A DNA stretch of 64,000 nt from EA-27 sp964396265 (GTDB lineage Archaea > Thermoplasmatota > Thermoplasmata > RBG-16-68-12 > EA-27). The notes below the pieces were generated by a model that was not told the origin of the DNA, searched no databases, and was given only the letters and a program-made list of their open reading frames with translations. The stretch is taken from contig CAYNEM010000006.1 of NCBI GenBank assembly GCA_964396265.1, positions 77,767-141,766 on the forward strand. Reading direction: 5' to 3'. Positions 25,038 through 36,500 of this stretch are shown piece after piece. Both the position numbers and the translations under genes were made by a program. Positions within the stretch are counted from its first letter, which is position 1. The number at the start of each line of letters is the position of its first letter.

Positions 25038-26309
25038 TCACTTCCTCCGCAGTTCGTCGAGGACTTCCTTTGCGCGGTCCATGCGGACCTTCCGCTCTTT
25101 CACGAGGACCTCGGCGACCCGGTCGATCTCGTCGCCCGTTGCTCCGACCGTGGCGGCGATGTTCCGCGCGTGAAGTCCCATGTGCCCACGCTGGATGCCT
25201 TCCGTCGCAAGAGCGCGCAGAGCGGCGAAGTTCTGTGCGAGGCCGACGGAGGCGATGATCTCCGCGAGCTCCTGCGCGGACTTCACCCCGAGCAGTTTCA
25301 CGTTCGCCTTGGCGGTGGGATGCACGGCCGTCGCGCCGCCAACGAGGCCCACCGCCATCGGGAGCTCAATCGTCCCGACGAGATCCCCATCCGCGTTCTT
25401 CTCCCACTTCGTGAGCGAGTGGTACCCGGGTCCGTGCGCCCACGCCGCGTACGAGTGCGCGCCCGCCTCGATCGCGCGGAAGTCGTTGCCGGTGGCGATC
25501 ACGACCGCGTCGATGCCATTCATGATCCCCTTGTTGTGGGTCGCGCATCGGAAAGGGTCGGCCTCGGCGAACGCATAGGCCTCGAGGATTCCCTCGATGA
25601 CCTCACCACCTCCGATCGCCTCCTGCGAGAATACCGCCCGGGCCCGCGCGAGCCGCTTCACCGCCAGATTGGAGATGATCCGCAGGTACACGCGGCCGCC
25701 GGTGATCTCCTCGAGGTACGGGGCGACGGCCTCCGCCATCGTGTTCACCGCGTTCGCGCCCATCGCGTCCCGGCAGTCCACGAGGAGGTGGACGATGAGC
25801 ATGGGGCCGCGGATCGTGGAGAGGACGCGGGCCTCGACGTCCTTCGCGCCGCCGCCGAACTTCACGAGGACGGGGTCCTTCTCGTTGCACATCTCCAGGA
25901 TGCGGTCGCGGTGATGGAGGACGGTCATCTTCGCCCCGTGCGGGTCCGGCACGTCGACGATCTGGACCTGGCCGATCATCACGGGTCCCGTCGTGCTGGC
26001 GGTGAACCCGCCCTTCGCGCGCGCCATCTTGGCCGCGTTGCTCGCGGCCGCGACGACGGAGGGCTCCTCGATCGCCATCGGCACGAGGTAGTCCCTCCCG
26101 TTGATCTGGAAGTTCACCGCGATGCCCAGGGGCATGGAGAAGGTGCCGACGACGTTCTCGATCATCCGGTTCGCGAGGTCGAGCGGGAGCGCGCCGCCCT
26201 GGGAGATGGCGCTCGCCTCTGCGTCCGAGAACCCGCCAACGTCGCGAACGATCCTCAGACGCTCCTCAAGGCTGAGCTTGTAGAAGCCCGAGACTTCCGA
26301 GCTCTTCAT
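25038..26309 (-). CDS. HMG-CoA reductase, class II-like
   Basis: A 423-residue protein starting at ATG 26309. Motifs are ENVVGTFSMPLGIAVNF, PMAIEEPSVVAAAS with the catalytic Glu, DCRDAMGANAVNTM, the basic/acidic pair around ATHNKGIMNGIDAVV, and GLHARNIAATVG with the C-terminal His. The motif set fits class II enzymes (as in Pseudomonas mevalonii and Archaeoglobus) rather than the class I type of most archaea. It makes mevalonate for isoprenoid ether lipids, although class II enzymes can also run in the degradative direction. No other mevalonate gene is adjacent. The downstream DUF1801 gene follows after one base. Confidence 0.92.
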   Translation of the reverse strand: MKSSEVSGFYKLSLEERLRIVRDVGGFSDAEASAISQGGALPLDLANRMIENVVGTFSMPLGIAVNFQINGRDYLVPMAIEEPSVVAAASNAAKMARAKGGFTASTTGPVMIGQVQIVDVPDPHGAKMTVLHHRDRILEMCNEKDPVLVKFGGGAKDVEARVLSTIRGPMLIVHLLVDCRDAMGANAVNTMAEAVAPYLEEITGGRVYLRIISNLAVKRLARARAVFSQEAIGGGEVIEGILEAYAFAEADPFRCATHNKGIMNGIDAVVIATGNDFRAIEAGAHSYAAWAHGPGYHSLTKWEKNADGDLVGTIELPMAVGLVGGATAVHPTAKANVKLLGVKSAQELAEIIASVGLAQNFAALRALATEGIQRGHMGLHARNIAATVGATGDEIDRVAEVLVKERKVRMDRAKEVLDELRRK

Positions 26310-26340
26310 GGGCCGACCCGCCGCGCGATGGCCGTGCGGG

Positions 26341-29300
26341 TTAAAGGCTTTCCTCGTTCGTGTCCTCGGCTTTCTCGGCGTCGCGCATCTTGCGGAGGTT
26401 CTGCTCGTATGCTTCCTTGGAGATGCGTCCCTCCTTGTAGGCCGTGCGCAACCGCGTGACGCGGTCGACATCGCGCATCGCTTCCGGTGGTGCCTCGGCC
26501 GCCCCGGTCGGTTCCGCGTTCTCCCCTTCGGGAGTTCCCACGTCCTCGATCGGTTCTTTCTGCTTGCGCGTCGGCAGGCCCGGGACGCGGATCCCGTACC
26601 GCGGGAGGACGAACCCGAGCAGCACCCCGAGGAAGATGCCGACCACCGCCAAGCCCGCAGGCAGCAGGAGCGCGGACGTGCCCGCCGGCGCGACCACGAC
26701 GATCGTGAACCGCTGCTCGTCGACGTTGCCGACCGCGTCCCGTGCGACGACGACCACGGTGTTCGTGCCGTAGCCCAGGGTCACGTTCGTCTCGAACGCG
26801 CCGCCCGGCGCGGCCACGTTGATCCCGTTCACGGTCACGAAGGCCCCGGGCTCCGTCGTCCCCGCGATGCGCACGATGCGCGACTCCGTCCGCGCGGGCG
26901 GCAACGGGGCGAACGTCATCGTGGGGTCGGAGGTATCCCGCACGGCGGACGTCGTGGCGGTCACCTGGTTGCCCGCGGGATCGCGGACGATCGCGGTGAT
27001 CGTGTTCGTGCCCTCGACGCCAAGCGTGACGACCTCTCGGAACGAGCCATCTGCGCCGACGGTGGCGGCGTTGCCGTTGATCTCCACGACGAGCGTCCTC
27101 GGATCTGCGGGCTCCACGCCGGAGAGCGCGTCCCGGACGAGGCCCGTCACGAAGACTTGCGTCTCCCCCGTCGCGAAGACCTCGGTGGTGAACCGCGGGA
27201 TCTCCGGCGCCACGAGGTCGCGGACGATCGAGATCACGTGGCTCGTCGGGTTGCCGGGGATCCGGTTGCCGGCGCCGTCCTGGTCGAACCAGTCCGTGGA
27301 GCTCACTATCACGGAGTTCGTCCCGTTCTCGAGCGCGACCGTCTCGGAGAACGCCCCCGTGGCGTCCGTTTGCGTCCAGTTCCCGCGGACGCGGTACGAC
27401 GCAAACGGCTCCGTCGCGCCGACGACCGCGTGCGTGTCGAGCGTCGTGTACACGAGGTCGGGGGTCGAGAAGGTGAGGATTGGTACGGTATCGTCGACCA
27501 CGAAGGTGAACGTCGCGTTCGCGAGGTTCCCGGCACGGTCTCCGACCCAGGCGTCGACGGTGTGCGTGCCCTCCGACAGGACCGCCGAGGGCGAGTACGT
27601 GGCCGTCCCCTCCCAGAGGGCGAACCGGTTCGCACGCGTCGTGTACAGGATGCTGACAATCGTCCGCGAGGACACGTCGACGCCGTCCAGGAGGAACTGC
27701 ACGGAGTCGCGATCCAGCTGCCCGAGGTCCGGGTCCTCGAGGCTCACGATGAGGTACGGCGCCCGGTCGTCTGTCGTCCGGTTGTCCGCGCGGTTGAGGT
27801 TGCCGCCGAGCGCGGCGACCTGGAAGCTCACGATGCTGGGAGCGGCGCGGTCCAGGGTGACGGACACGGGGATCACGACGACGCCCGGCGCGGTCGGCAG
27901 GCCGAGGAGCACCGCCCCGCCATATGGTGCGTCGACCGTGTCGTTCGGGAAGTCCCAGGTCACGCTGAGCGTCACGGACGCGTACGCCGCCAGCCCGGAC
28001 TCCGTGCCGTTCACGATCTCTGCGGGCCTCGGCGCCTCCGGGACCTGGTACCCCGTCCCGGTGTCGAGCGTGACCGCGACGTCCATGTCGAAGTGCCCGA
28101 TGCCGCCGGGGACCGTGAACCCGAGGACCTTGACGATGTACTGCCCGTCCGCAGGGGCCACCCATGTCACGCGCTCTTCCGCGTCGCCGTCCGCATTATA
28201 GTTCCACAGGCTGCCGCCCTGGCACAGGCCGGGCGCGACGGGCTGGCAGTCGATCACGAGGTACTCCTCCGGGTCGATGATGCCGTTCGCGTTCCCGTCG
28301 CGGAACACCGCCATGTCCAGGTCCTCGACATCGGACTGGCCGGCGATGTGGACCTCGAGGATGAGCGCCTTCTCCACCGTGAAGATGTAGGAGAAGGAAG
28401 CCCGGAACATCCACTCGCCCCAACCGGGGAAGTTCCACCAGGTCTGCACGTCCTGCGGGATCTCCAGGTCCGCGAAGGCGGTCGTCGTCGCGGGGCCGAC
28501 GGCGGACGCGCGGAGCGCGGGGAAGTTCATGTTCGAGAGGAAGGGGAAGGTCTCGCGGCCGACGAGGGCCCGCGTCACGACGTCGAGGCTCGTGGGCGCG
28601 GACACCCAGCCCGCTTGGCCGACCGTGAGGGTCGCGTTCGCCTCGAGCCCGCGGAGGGCGAACGCGCGGACCGCGATCACGTTGAGGCCGGGGCTCAGGT
28701 CGTACGCGACGACCTCCTCGCCGCCGCCCGTCAGGGTGCGGAACTCCGGCTTGTCGAGCTCCTCGCTCTTCGCGACCTGGCGCAGGGGGAATGGGCCGTA
28801 CGTCGTGGCGCTGCCCTGCGTGGCGGCGTCGCCGCTCGCGCGGTTGAACGCGAAGGTGTCGACGTCGCTCGGGGCGTCCTGCCACGCGGTGCGCACGATG
28901 ACGCGGAGTCCCGCGGGCGCCGCGAAGAGGCCCTGGTCCGGGATCTCGAAGAAGAAGAACCGCCAGTCGCCCATGTGCGGATTGCGAAGCCGCGTCCCGC
29001 TCGCGAGCGTCTTGTCGTAGCCGCCGAAGACGCGGTGGTTGTCGTACAGCGCGGTGCTGGCCAGGTCGCCGCCGAACGTGAGGGACGGCGCGCGGGACCC
29101 GACGTTCGCGAGCACGGGGATGGTCGTCGTCACGCCGTTCGTAGTGTCGCGCACGAGGATGGCGCCCTCGTACGAGCCGAGCGCCGCGGTCGGGGGCACG
29201 GTCATCGTGGCGGTGATCACCTGGGAGCTATTGCCGAGGACGTTGGCGGTGCCCTGAGAGAGGGAGACCCACGCCCACGGCGCGCGGTCGAAGAACTCGA

Positions 29301-32300
29301 TCACGAACGTCCAGGCAAGGCCGTCGATGTAGACGGGGGTGCCCGTGTCCTCGAGGCTCAGGACGAGACCCTCATGGAGGGACGTCGCGGGGAACGCCGC
29401 GCGGACCTCGAGGACGTTCGACGTGTGGAACGTCTCGCCGACCGTGTTCAGCTCGTCGCGGAAGAACGCGGGAGCGGGGAACGGGTCGACCCCGACCCAG
29501 CGCGACCACTCGATCGTCCAGTCGTACGCACGCAGCGCGTACGAGTAGTTCGTCTTGAACTGCGTCCCTTGGTGTTCGACGAGCCGTCCCAGGTCTGCGT
29601 ACGCGGTCACCTTCACGAGCTCCGCGTTCGCCCAAAGGCCCGCGATGGGTGGAGAGACCCGGATGCCGGTAAACGTCGTGCCGTCGACCTTCCATACTCC
29701 CGTCCCGTTCACCCAGAGGGCGATGTCGCCGTTGGGCTGGTACGCGTCCCTGCGCGTCGCGTTGGCATGCACGTACTGGCCGATCTTCCGATAGGCGACC
29801 GCGTCGAGGTTCGTGGAGATCGCGGCCGTGCCGTGGTTCCTCAGAGTGAGCGCGAGCGGCGAGACACCCCCCGCATACAGGAGTCGCGTGAAGGCGGCGT
29901 GCGTGTTCCCTCGGTACGCGCCGGGATGCCACATCGGCGGCGTCACCTCGAGGCCTGCATCCGCGGTCCCCGCCGCGAGCCGCACGGAGCGCGAGACGTT
30001 GAGATATCCCGACCCTTGAGTGAGGACGTCGTGGCCTGCGTCGTCCGCGCCCGACAGGAGGAGCGACCGTACCTCCGAGACCGTCGGCGTGCGATTATTC
30101 GCCGCCGTGAACGCCTCGTACACGAGGGCCGCGGCCCCCGCAACGACCGCAGCAGAGACGTCGGAGCCGATCATCGCTGCGGAGGTTACCGCCGAGCTCC
30201 CGTCCCCGGCGGCGTGGAGGGGGATCGCGAGGGTCGCGGTGTCCGCCGCCAGGAGCTCCGGCTTCACGAACCCTTGCGCGCTCGGGCCCCGCGACCCGGG
30301 GATTGCCGGGGCCCTCGCATGGGGGTTCGGCCCCTCGGGCCCGCCGGTCAGCAACGACTGCATCGTGAAGTCGCCCGCACGGCCGGCGGCGAGCACGTTC
30401 GGTCCGGAGGCGGGCGAGGCGACCGTCCCGTACCCGAAGCCGTAGTCCCCCGCGCTCGCCACGAAGACCGCCCGTCCCCCGGAGTAGGTCGTGGACAGAT
30501 AGTCGGCGGTGCGGGACGAGACGTCCCAGCCGTCGTTGTGGACCGTCGGGAAGTTGAAGGCGCTCACGACCACGTGCGCGTCGTCGGTCGTCCCGACGGT
30601 GGCATCGTACCCCTCGACCGCGAACGTCCACGACTCCACCACGTCGCTCAGACCGTTCATGATCGTGATGAGCCGGCTCGCGTCGGCCAAGCCCGTGAGC
30701 GGCGTCGGAAGCCTTCCCTGCGCGACGATCGCGCTCGCGATCCGCGTCCCGTGCTCCGACTTCGCGCCGGTGATCGCGTCCACGCCGAAGTCCCCGGCGA
30801 GCGCGACGAGGTCGCCCGCCCCGGGGATGCGCATCAGGAGCCCCTCCGCAGCTTTCCGAGACAAGAGCCGTGCGGAGTACGGGACGGGGTTCACACCGTC
30901 TGCGATGAAATACACCATGCCCGCGGACACGTCCGGATACCCGTCCTGCCCCGGCAGCCCAGTGGTCGCGTTGTACGAGTCGAGCGCCGCGATCGGGCTC
31001 GCACGCGATGCGAAGACGTCCGTCGGGTCGAACACCTTGTCGTCGTTCATGTCGAAATAGACGCGGTCGTACTCGCTCGCGTTCGCCGTGTCCACGACGA
31101 GGAGGCCGAGGGCCCCGAACTCCCTCTGCACGGTCGGCGCGGGGTGGAAACCGAAATGGAATACTCCGGAGGCGCTCGTGAGCCCGGCGATCGAGTACTG
31201 CTCGATCTCCCGCCAGACCCAGGCGCTCAGGCTCACCCAGCCCGGGGTGAAGTCGAGGTTCTGGAAATCGACGTTCTGGTCCGAGGGCACGGTGTCCTGC
31301 GCACGGGACCCGGTCTCGTGCATGGAGAAGAGGGTCGCGGACACCCCGGACGGATCGCCGAGCAGGGCCCGCGGGATCGAGAACTCGTTGAACAGCTGCT
31401 CGCCGAACTGGAACGCCGCTTGGGTGCCGCCCACGCCGAGCAGCGGGGAGGGCTCCCAAGCCCCCGAGGTCGCGTTCCACGCGTACCAGGTGCCAAACTC
31501 CATCCCGTGCACGTACTTGTTCTCCCGGTCCTCGTAGCGGCTGAACCCGTGCGCGAGGAGGGCGTAGTCCGGTCGGTGCGCGACGAACGTGCGGATGTAC
31601 GCCCCGCCGGATGTCCACGACTTGGCGGTGAGGTCCCCGCCGCCCGTCGCGACCTCCCCGAGGACGGACCAGTGCACCGCGTACAGAGCGCCCGGCTGCG
31701 GGGTCTGGCGCACGAATGCGCCGCTGGCGTCGTACACGAGGAACGAGGGGGAGATGGAGGGCGAGAGGCCCTGCGTGGCCACGACGAACTGCGCGCCGCT
31801 CGGCGACCAGTCCGCCGCCAGGACCCAGCTCTGGGCCTCGGGAAGCGTCGCAAGCAGGAGGGGGGCCGGGGGCGTCATGTCCCACAGTTTGGCGGTGTCG
31901 TCCCGCGCGCCGGTCACGAGCCGCGCCCCCGAAGGAGACCACGAGACCTCGACCACGGGCTGCGAGTGAGAGGAGGCGGTCTTGAGCGGGGTCGCGCGGA
32001 CGACGGGCGTCGTGGGCTGCACGTTCGTCCCGTTCAGCGAATAGACGACCGCGTTGTTCGTCCCGAGCGCGACCGCGATCTGGTCCGGCGCGCCCGGGCG
32101 GAACGCCACCGCATTGACCTCCGTGTTCTCGGCCCAAAGCGTGCCGAACTTCGTGCCCGTCGCGACGTCGAAGAAGTGCACGAACTTGAACGTGCTCGCG
32201 GCGATCCACGTGCCGTTCGGGCTGAAGGCGAGGATGCCGTTCTCGCTGATCGCCACGTCCCCGAAGGGCACGTACTGGATCTGGCGGACCAGACCACCCG

Positions 32301-33336
32301 TGGCCGCATCCCAGAGGCGCAGGAAGTCTTTGTCCGCGCTCGCGACCTTCGTGCCATCGGGGGACCATGCGACGCTGAGGGGCTCGCTCGCGTGGCCTGA
32401 CATCGTATGGAGCACGGCGCCAGTCCGGTCCCAGAGGCGGACGAGGCGGTCTCCCGCCACGGTCGCGAGCTTCGACCCGTCGGGGGACCATGCGACGTCG
32501 TTCACGCGGTCCGCGTGCGACGCGTTCGTGTCGACGGTCGCGCCGCCCGGGGCCACGTACGCCCCGCTCGTCTCGTTGTCCACGTCGAACAGCACGACGA
32601 ACGAGGCGTTCTGATCGCGCAGATAGGCGGGATATCCCACGTACCAGTTGTCGTCGTCGCGCGTGATGGACAGCGTCGTGAGGTCCCAGTCCGCCTTGTC
32701 GCCGCCGGGCGCGCCGGCGCTGTTGTCCCGCGGGTCCGTGGCCCACCGCTCGCGGTCCCCGAAGTCGTTCGTACCGTCAACACGGATCGTGTGCGTGACG
32801 TCGAAGGGACCCGCGCCCGTCCTCGTCGTGTTTGCGAAGTACGTCGTGTCCGCGAAGCCCGTGCGGAGGTACGTCGTGAGGGACCGTGGATCGTAGACGA
32901 TCGGCCAGCCGAAGTACGTCGAGTTCGGGTCCGTCACCACCGCCTGCGTGCCCTGGAGGTCGAGGTGCCCGAAGTCCAGACCCTCGTCGACGACCGCGAC
33001 GCGCACGCCGGAACCCCGGTATCCTAGGGACCACGCATCGTCGAATCCGTGGTTCGTGACGACGTTCGAGAGCAACGGCTGAGGCCCGACGGGCCCTTCC
33101 AAGGGCTGCGGGTAGCGAGAGGAAGGGTATTCCGCCAGGGGATCCGCCTCCGCGACGGGCTTGGCGGCGGAATCGGGGGCGATCGGGACGTCGCCTCCGG
33201 ACTGGGGGACATCGGTCGCCGGCGGCATCTCCGCTGCAGCGCGGGGGGCGATGGGATAGCCCGCGAGGATCGAAAGGGCCAGAACCGCCACGAGGGCGAC
33301 GGCTGAGACCCTCTGGCGGGGGTACCTCCTCCCCAT
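26341..33336 (-). CDS. Giant surface pseudo-subtilase interrupted by a WD40 propeller
   Basis: A 2331-residue protein. A signal peptide (about 8-35) leads to a subtilase fold: VRVAVVDEGLDFGHLDL (Asp117), and EHGTRIASAI (His862). In the normal oxyanion position SAGDYG replaces AAGN (Asp964). GSDVSAAVVAGAAAL replaces GTSMAAPHVAG, putting Asp1059 where the nucleophile Ser should be. Proteolysis is therefore unlikely. Between Asp and His, about 745 residues are inserted, including a WD40 propeller (about 275-580: VAWSPDGSKLATVAGDRLVRLWD and relatives) and a DMNDDKVFDPTD EF-hand-like loop. Downstream come beta-sandwich domains, bacterial Ig/glucodextranase-like repeats, a membrane helix (SALLLPAGLAVVGIFLGVLL) and a SHOCT-like end (RLRTAYKEGRISKEAYEQN). 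TATAAATA at 33361-33368 sits about 28 bases upstream of the ATG. Confidence 0.85.
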   Translation of the reverse strand: MGRRYPRQRVSAVALVAVLALSILAGYPIAPRAAAEMPPATDVPQSGGDVPIAPDSAAKPVAEADPLAEYPSSRYPQPLEGPVGPQPLLSNVVTNHGFDDAWSLGYRGSGVRVAVVDEGLDFGHLDLQGTQAVVTDPNSTYFGWPIVYDPRSLTTYLRTGFADTTYFANTTRTGAGPFDVTHTIRVDGTNDFGDRERWATDPRDNSAGAPGGDKADWDLTTLSITRDDDNWYVGYPAYLRDQNASFVVLFDVDNETSGAYVAPGGATVDTNASHADRVNDVAWSPDGSKLATVAGDRLVRLWDRTGAVLHTMSGHASEPLSVAWSPDGTKVASADKDFLRLWDAATGGLVRQIQYVPFGDVAISENGILAFSPNGTWIAASTFKFVHFFDVATGTKFGTLWAENTEVNAVAFRPGAPDQIAVALGTNNAVVYSLNGTNVQPTTPVVRATPLKTASSHSQPVVEVSWSPSGARLVTGARDDTAKLWDMTPPAPLLLATLPEAQSWVLAADWSPSGAQFVVATQGLSPSISPSFLVYDASGAFVRQTPQPGALYAVHWSVLGEVATGGGDLTAKSWTSGGAYIRTFVAHRPDYALLAHGFSRYEDRENKYVHGMEFGTWYAWNATSGAWEPSPLLGVGGTQAAFQFGEQLFNEFSIPRALLGDPSGVSATLFSMHETGSRAQDTVPSDQNVDFQNLDFTPGWVSLSAWVWREIEQYSIAGLTSASGVFHFGFHPAPTVQREFGALGLLVVDTANASEYDRVYFDMNDDKVFDPTDVFASRASPIAALDSYNATTGLPGQDGYPDVSAGMVYFIADGVNPVPYSARLLSRKAAEGLLMRIPGAGDLVALAGDFGVDAITGAKSEHGTRIASAIVAQGRLPTPLTGLADASRLITIMNGLSDVVESWTFAVEGYDATVGTTDDAHVVVSAFNFPTVHNDGWDVSSRTADYLSTTYSGGRAVFVASAGDYGFGYGTVASPASGPNVLAAGRAGDFTMQSLLTGGPEGPNPHARAPAIPGSRGPSAQGFVKPELLAADTATLAIPLHAAGDGSSAVTSAAMIGSDVSAAVVAGAAALVYEAFTAANNRTPTVSEVRSLLLSGADDAGHDVLTQGSGYLNVSRSVRLAAGTADAGLEVTPPMWHPGAYRGNTHAAFTRLLYAGGVSPLALTLRNHGTAAISTNLDAVAYRKIGQYVHANATRRDAYQPNGDIALWVNGTGVWKVDGTTFTGIRVSPPIAGLWANAELVKVTAYADLGRLVEHQGTQFKTNYSYALRAYDWTIEWSRWVGVDPFPAPAFFRDELNTVGETFHTSNVLEVRAAFPATSLHEGLVLSLEDTGTPVYIDGLAWTFVIEFFDRAPWAWVSLSQGTANVLGNSSQVITATMTVPPTAALGSYEGAILVRDTTNGVTTTIPVLANVGSRAPSLTFGGDLASTALYDNHRVFGGYDKTLASGTRLRNPHMGDWRFFFFEIPDQGLFAAPAGLRVIVRTAWQDAPSDVDTFAFNRASGDAATQGSATTYGPFPLRQVAKSEELDKPEFRTLTGGGEEVVAYDLSPGLNVIAVRAFALRGLEANATLTVGQAGWVSAPTSLDVVTRALVGRETFPFLSNMNFPALRASAVGPATTTAFADLEIPQDVQTWWNFPGWGEWMFRASFSYIFTVEKALILEVHIAGQSDVEDLDMAVFRDGNANGIIDPEEYLVIDCQPVAPGLCQGGSLWNYNADGDAEERVTWVAPADGQYIVKVLGFTVPGGIGHFDMDVAVTLDTGTGYQVPEAPRPAEIVNGTESGLAAYASVTLSVTWDFPNDTVDAPYGGAVLLGLPTAPGVVVIPVSVTLDRAAPSIVSFQVAALGGNLNRADNRTTDDRAPYLIVSLEDPDLGQLDRDSVQFLLDGVDVSSRTIVSILYTTRANRFALWEGTATYSPSAVLSEGTHTVDAWVGDRAGNLANATFTFVVDDTVPILTFSTPDLVYTTLDTHAVVGATEPFASYRVRGNWTQTDATGAFSETVALENGTNSVIVSSTDWFDQDGAGNRIPGNPTSHVISIVRDLVAPEIPRFTTEVFATGETQVFVTGLVRDALSGVEPADPRTLVVEINGNAATVGADGSFREVVTLGVEGTNTITAIVRDPAGNQVTATTSAVRDTSDPTMTFAPLPPARTESRIVRIAGTTEPGAFVTVNGINVAAPGGAFETNVTLGYGTNTVVVVARDAVGNVDEQRFTIVVVAPAGTSALLLPAGLAVVGIFLGVLLGFVLPRYGIRVPGLPTRKQKEPIEDVGTPEGENAEPTGAAEAPPEAMRDVDRVTRLRTAYKEGRISKEAYEQNLRKMRDAEKAEDTNEESL

Positions 33337-33558
33337 GACATCGCGCGATGCTGCCGCCGTTATTTATATTGATGCCCGGAGCGTCGGGATCGTGCCCTTA
33401 TCACCGAGCGCTCTGATTATTATCCAGTACAATGAATTAATATAGACGCCACCTTCGAAAGGGAGGGACAAGGTGCGGGTCTGGGGAACTTTGAAATACC
33501 CCGGCCCTCTTAGCCGAGATTCGGGACAGGGTTTCGGGCTAGCCAGGGGAGTGGGGTC
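33337..33558. promoter_or_regulatory. Divergent promoter region between the two subtilase-like genes
   Basis: On the minus strand TATAAATA (33361-33368) serves the gene starting at 33336. On the plus strand TTAATATA (33437-33444) or TTTGAAATA (33490-33498) may serve the gene at 33559, which would then have a 40-95 base leader. The shared 222-base region allows joint control of the active and inactive subtilases. Confidence 0.5.
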
Positions 33559-36500
33559 ATGCGTTTCGTCCGCTTTGCCGGTGTCGTCGCAATTGCAATC
33601 GCTTTCGTCGTGATCACGTCGCCGATCCGGGCAGGACCGGTCGCGGACGCGATGGGCTCGGGGGGCCCGGTCGTGGTCGTCGATTCGTACCGGATGGACC
33701 CGGGAGCACTGGTCGCTTCCGGGGCGAAGATCCTCGTCGACTACGATAACGGGTACCTCCTCATGCGCCTCCCACGGGCGAGCGCGAGCTTCTTGAGCGC
33801 CCTTCCGGGGGTCGACCCGCTCGAGGGGCGGACGCAGATCGACCTCTTCTTCTCCGGAATCGACTTCGACACCGCCGTCGCCGAGCCCGCGTTCACAGGG
33901 GGCATGGACGCCCCGACGGACGGGGCGTACCTCCTGCAGTTCCTCGGTCCCATCCGGAGCGAGTGGCTCGCGGACCTCGAACGGCAGGGCTTGGTGTTCG
34001 ACCAGTACCTCGCGAACTATGCCTTCGTCGTCCGGGGCACGCCCGCGGCAATCGGGGCCGCGAAAGCCTCGCCCTTCGTCTCGTGGGTCGGCCCGTACCG
34101 TGCCGGGTACAAGATGTCGGCGGACCTCCTCGAGCACGAGGGCCTCGTCGACCTGTTCGTCGTCGGCTTTGGCGGCGTCGATGCGATGGTCCTCGCCCAG
34201 CACGTCGGGGCGACGGGCGCGGGCGTCGAGTCCATGTGGCCGTCCCCGGCCACCGTCCTCGCCCGGGCCCCCGCGTCCCTCCTGCTCGACCTCGCGAAGC
34301 TCCCGGACGTCCTCTACATCGAGGAGCGTTTCCCGTTCGTCACGATGGACCGGATCGCGGGTCAGATCCACAAGTACCACCCCGCGTGGGACACGAGCCG
34401 CAGCGGTCTCACGTCGAAACTCACGGGCCGCTCCCCGGGCCCGGACAATACCATGTACAATTCGGACGATTACTTCGAGGGCGCGGGCATCCTCGACACC
34501 GGCTTCGACGAGGGGGACCCGAACGACGGCACCCCCGACTTCTTTGACAGCCCGAACGGGGACCGCGTCACCCGCCTCTTCCGACACACGGGGCCCACTT
34601 TGGACGGCAGGTGCGGGTCCGCGCACGGGACCCACGTGGCGGGGATCATCGCCGCGGACGGGTACTCATGGGAGCGAGATCTGATCGAGGACTCCGGAGA
34701 CACTTCGGTCTCCGTGACGGACCAGGAGTGGCACAAGTCCGAAGCCGGCGTCGCGCCGGAGGCGAAGATCTCCCTGGACGGCACGCAGAACGGGAACGAC
34801 GTCTTCTGCAGCGCGGGGCTCGCCGCGAGCCCCGCGTACTGGGACTGCCAGTACCTCAACGGCTACATCACGGTCACGCTCACCGCTGGCGTCAGCTCCG
34901 CGATCTGCGGGGCGCCATGGATCGACGGCGTGAACGTCGTTACGCATAATTCCGCGATCGGTACGGGCGCGCGGGCTTGGTTCGCGCTCCACAGCAACAG
35001 CTGGGGCAGCGGCTCGCGGACGTACGGCGCCACCGCGGGCGGCGCAGATGGCCGGACCAACTCGGCCCCGGAGAGGCTCATCGTATTCGCCGCCGGGAAC
35101 GACGGGCCCGACGCGAACTCGGTCAGCGGCGAGGCGCTCCTCAAGAACGGCCTCTCCGTCGCCGCCGGGCAGAACTTCCGCCCGGAGCAGTTCGAGTCGG
35201 ACAACCCGAACCTCTTGGCGAGCTTCAGCAGCCGGGGCGGCCCCGGGGAGAGCAGCGGCCGGATCAAGCCGGATATCGTCGGCATCGGCACGTCCGTTGT
35301 CGCGCTCTTCGCGAGGGGCGAGACCCTCTCCACGGGCTTCACGGCGGGTGCGGATCTCATCAACGAGGTCGACAAATATTGCAGCATCCCGAAGACCTAC
35401 TGCTCGGGGGGCGACGCAATCGCGGACTACCGGTACCTCCAGGGCACGAGCATGGCGGCGCCCCACGTGACGGGCGGCGCCCTCCTCGTCCGCGAGTACC
35501 TCCGGGAGGTCGTGGCAGGTAACAACCCCGCCTCCCCGTACTTCAACCCACCCTCGCAGCTCGTGAAGGCGATGCTGATCAACGGCGCGGTCCGCATGGA
35601 CCAGAACCTGTACGCGTATCCCGGATACGACCAGGGGTGGGGGCGCATGGACCTCGAGCAGTCCCTGTTCCCGCCGGTCCCGCGGACGAACCAGATCGAC
35701 ATCGGGGAGTTCACGAGCACGGGCTCGTGGTCGCCCTCGAGCATGAACCTCAACGTCGTCGGGAACGACGTGCCCGTGAAGGTCACGCTCGTGTGGATTG
35801 ACGCGACCGGGGACGCGCTGTCGCGGAACCTGAACCTCGTGGTGCGTTCCCCGAGCGGCGCCGAGTACCATGGGAACCGTTATCTGAACGGGTGGTCGAA
35901 CCCCAGCGACGCCGCGTACGATGGGATCAACAACGTGGAGCAGGTCGAGGTTCAGACCCCGGAAATCGGCACATGGACCGTCGAGGTCCGCGGGGTGACG
36001 ATCCCGACCGCCGCCAAATTCGCGCTCGTGTTCTCCGCGAACATCGGCCCGCAGTCGACGTACAAGGTGGACCTGAGCACGACATATTCCACGACCGTGA
36101 GCCTCGCGCCTCTGGGGTCCGCCGAGATCCCGCTGACGACCCTGAACTACGGCACGGGCCCGGACCAGGTGCAGCTGTCGTCCGGGGCCCCGGCCGGCCT
36201 GACGGTCACCTTCTGGCCGAGCAACGCGATCAACCTCGGGAGCGCGCAGTCCGCGAACGTCCTCGCGAACTTCACCGCCAGCGTCGCAATCACCCCCGGG
36301 ATCTACGAATTCGACCTCCGCGCGCGGAGCGCGAACGATCCGAGCCCGACGCCCGCATCGGACTTCATCGCGGTGCGCGTCGAGGTGCTCAGCACCCCGC
36401 TGCCGTTCCCCCTCCAAGTCACGAACGGGCCTGTCGACGAACTCGACCCGTCCGTCCTCGTCTTCGAGGACCCGCCGGGCAGCCGCCACATCTTCATCGC

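Noticed and set aside
26308..32400. A 2030-codon open frame on the plus strand
   Set aside because: It is the antisense shadow of the pseudo-subtilase gene. High GC at third positions removes stops from the opposite strand, and the translation is Arg-rich with no domain.
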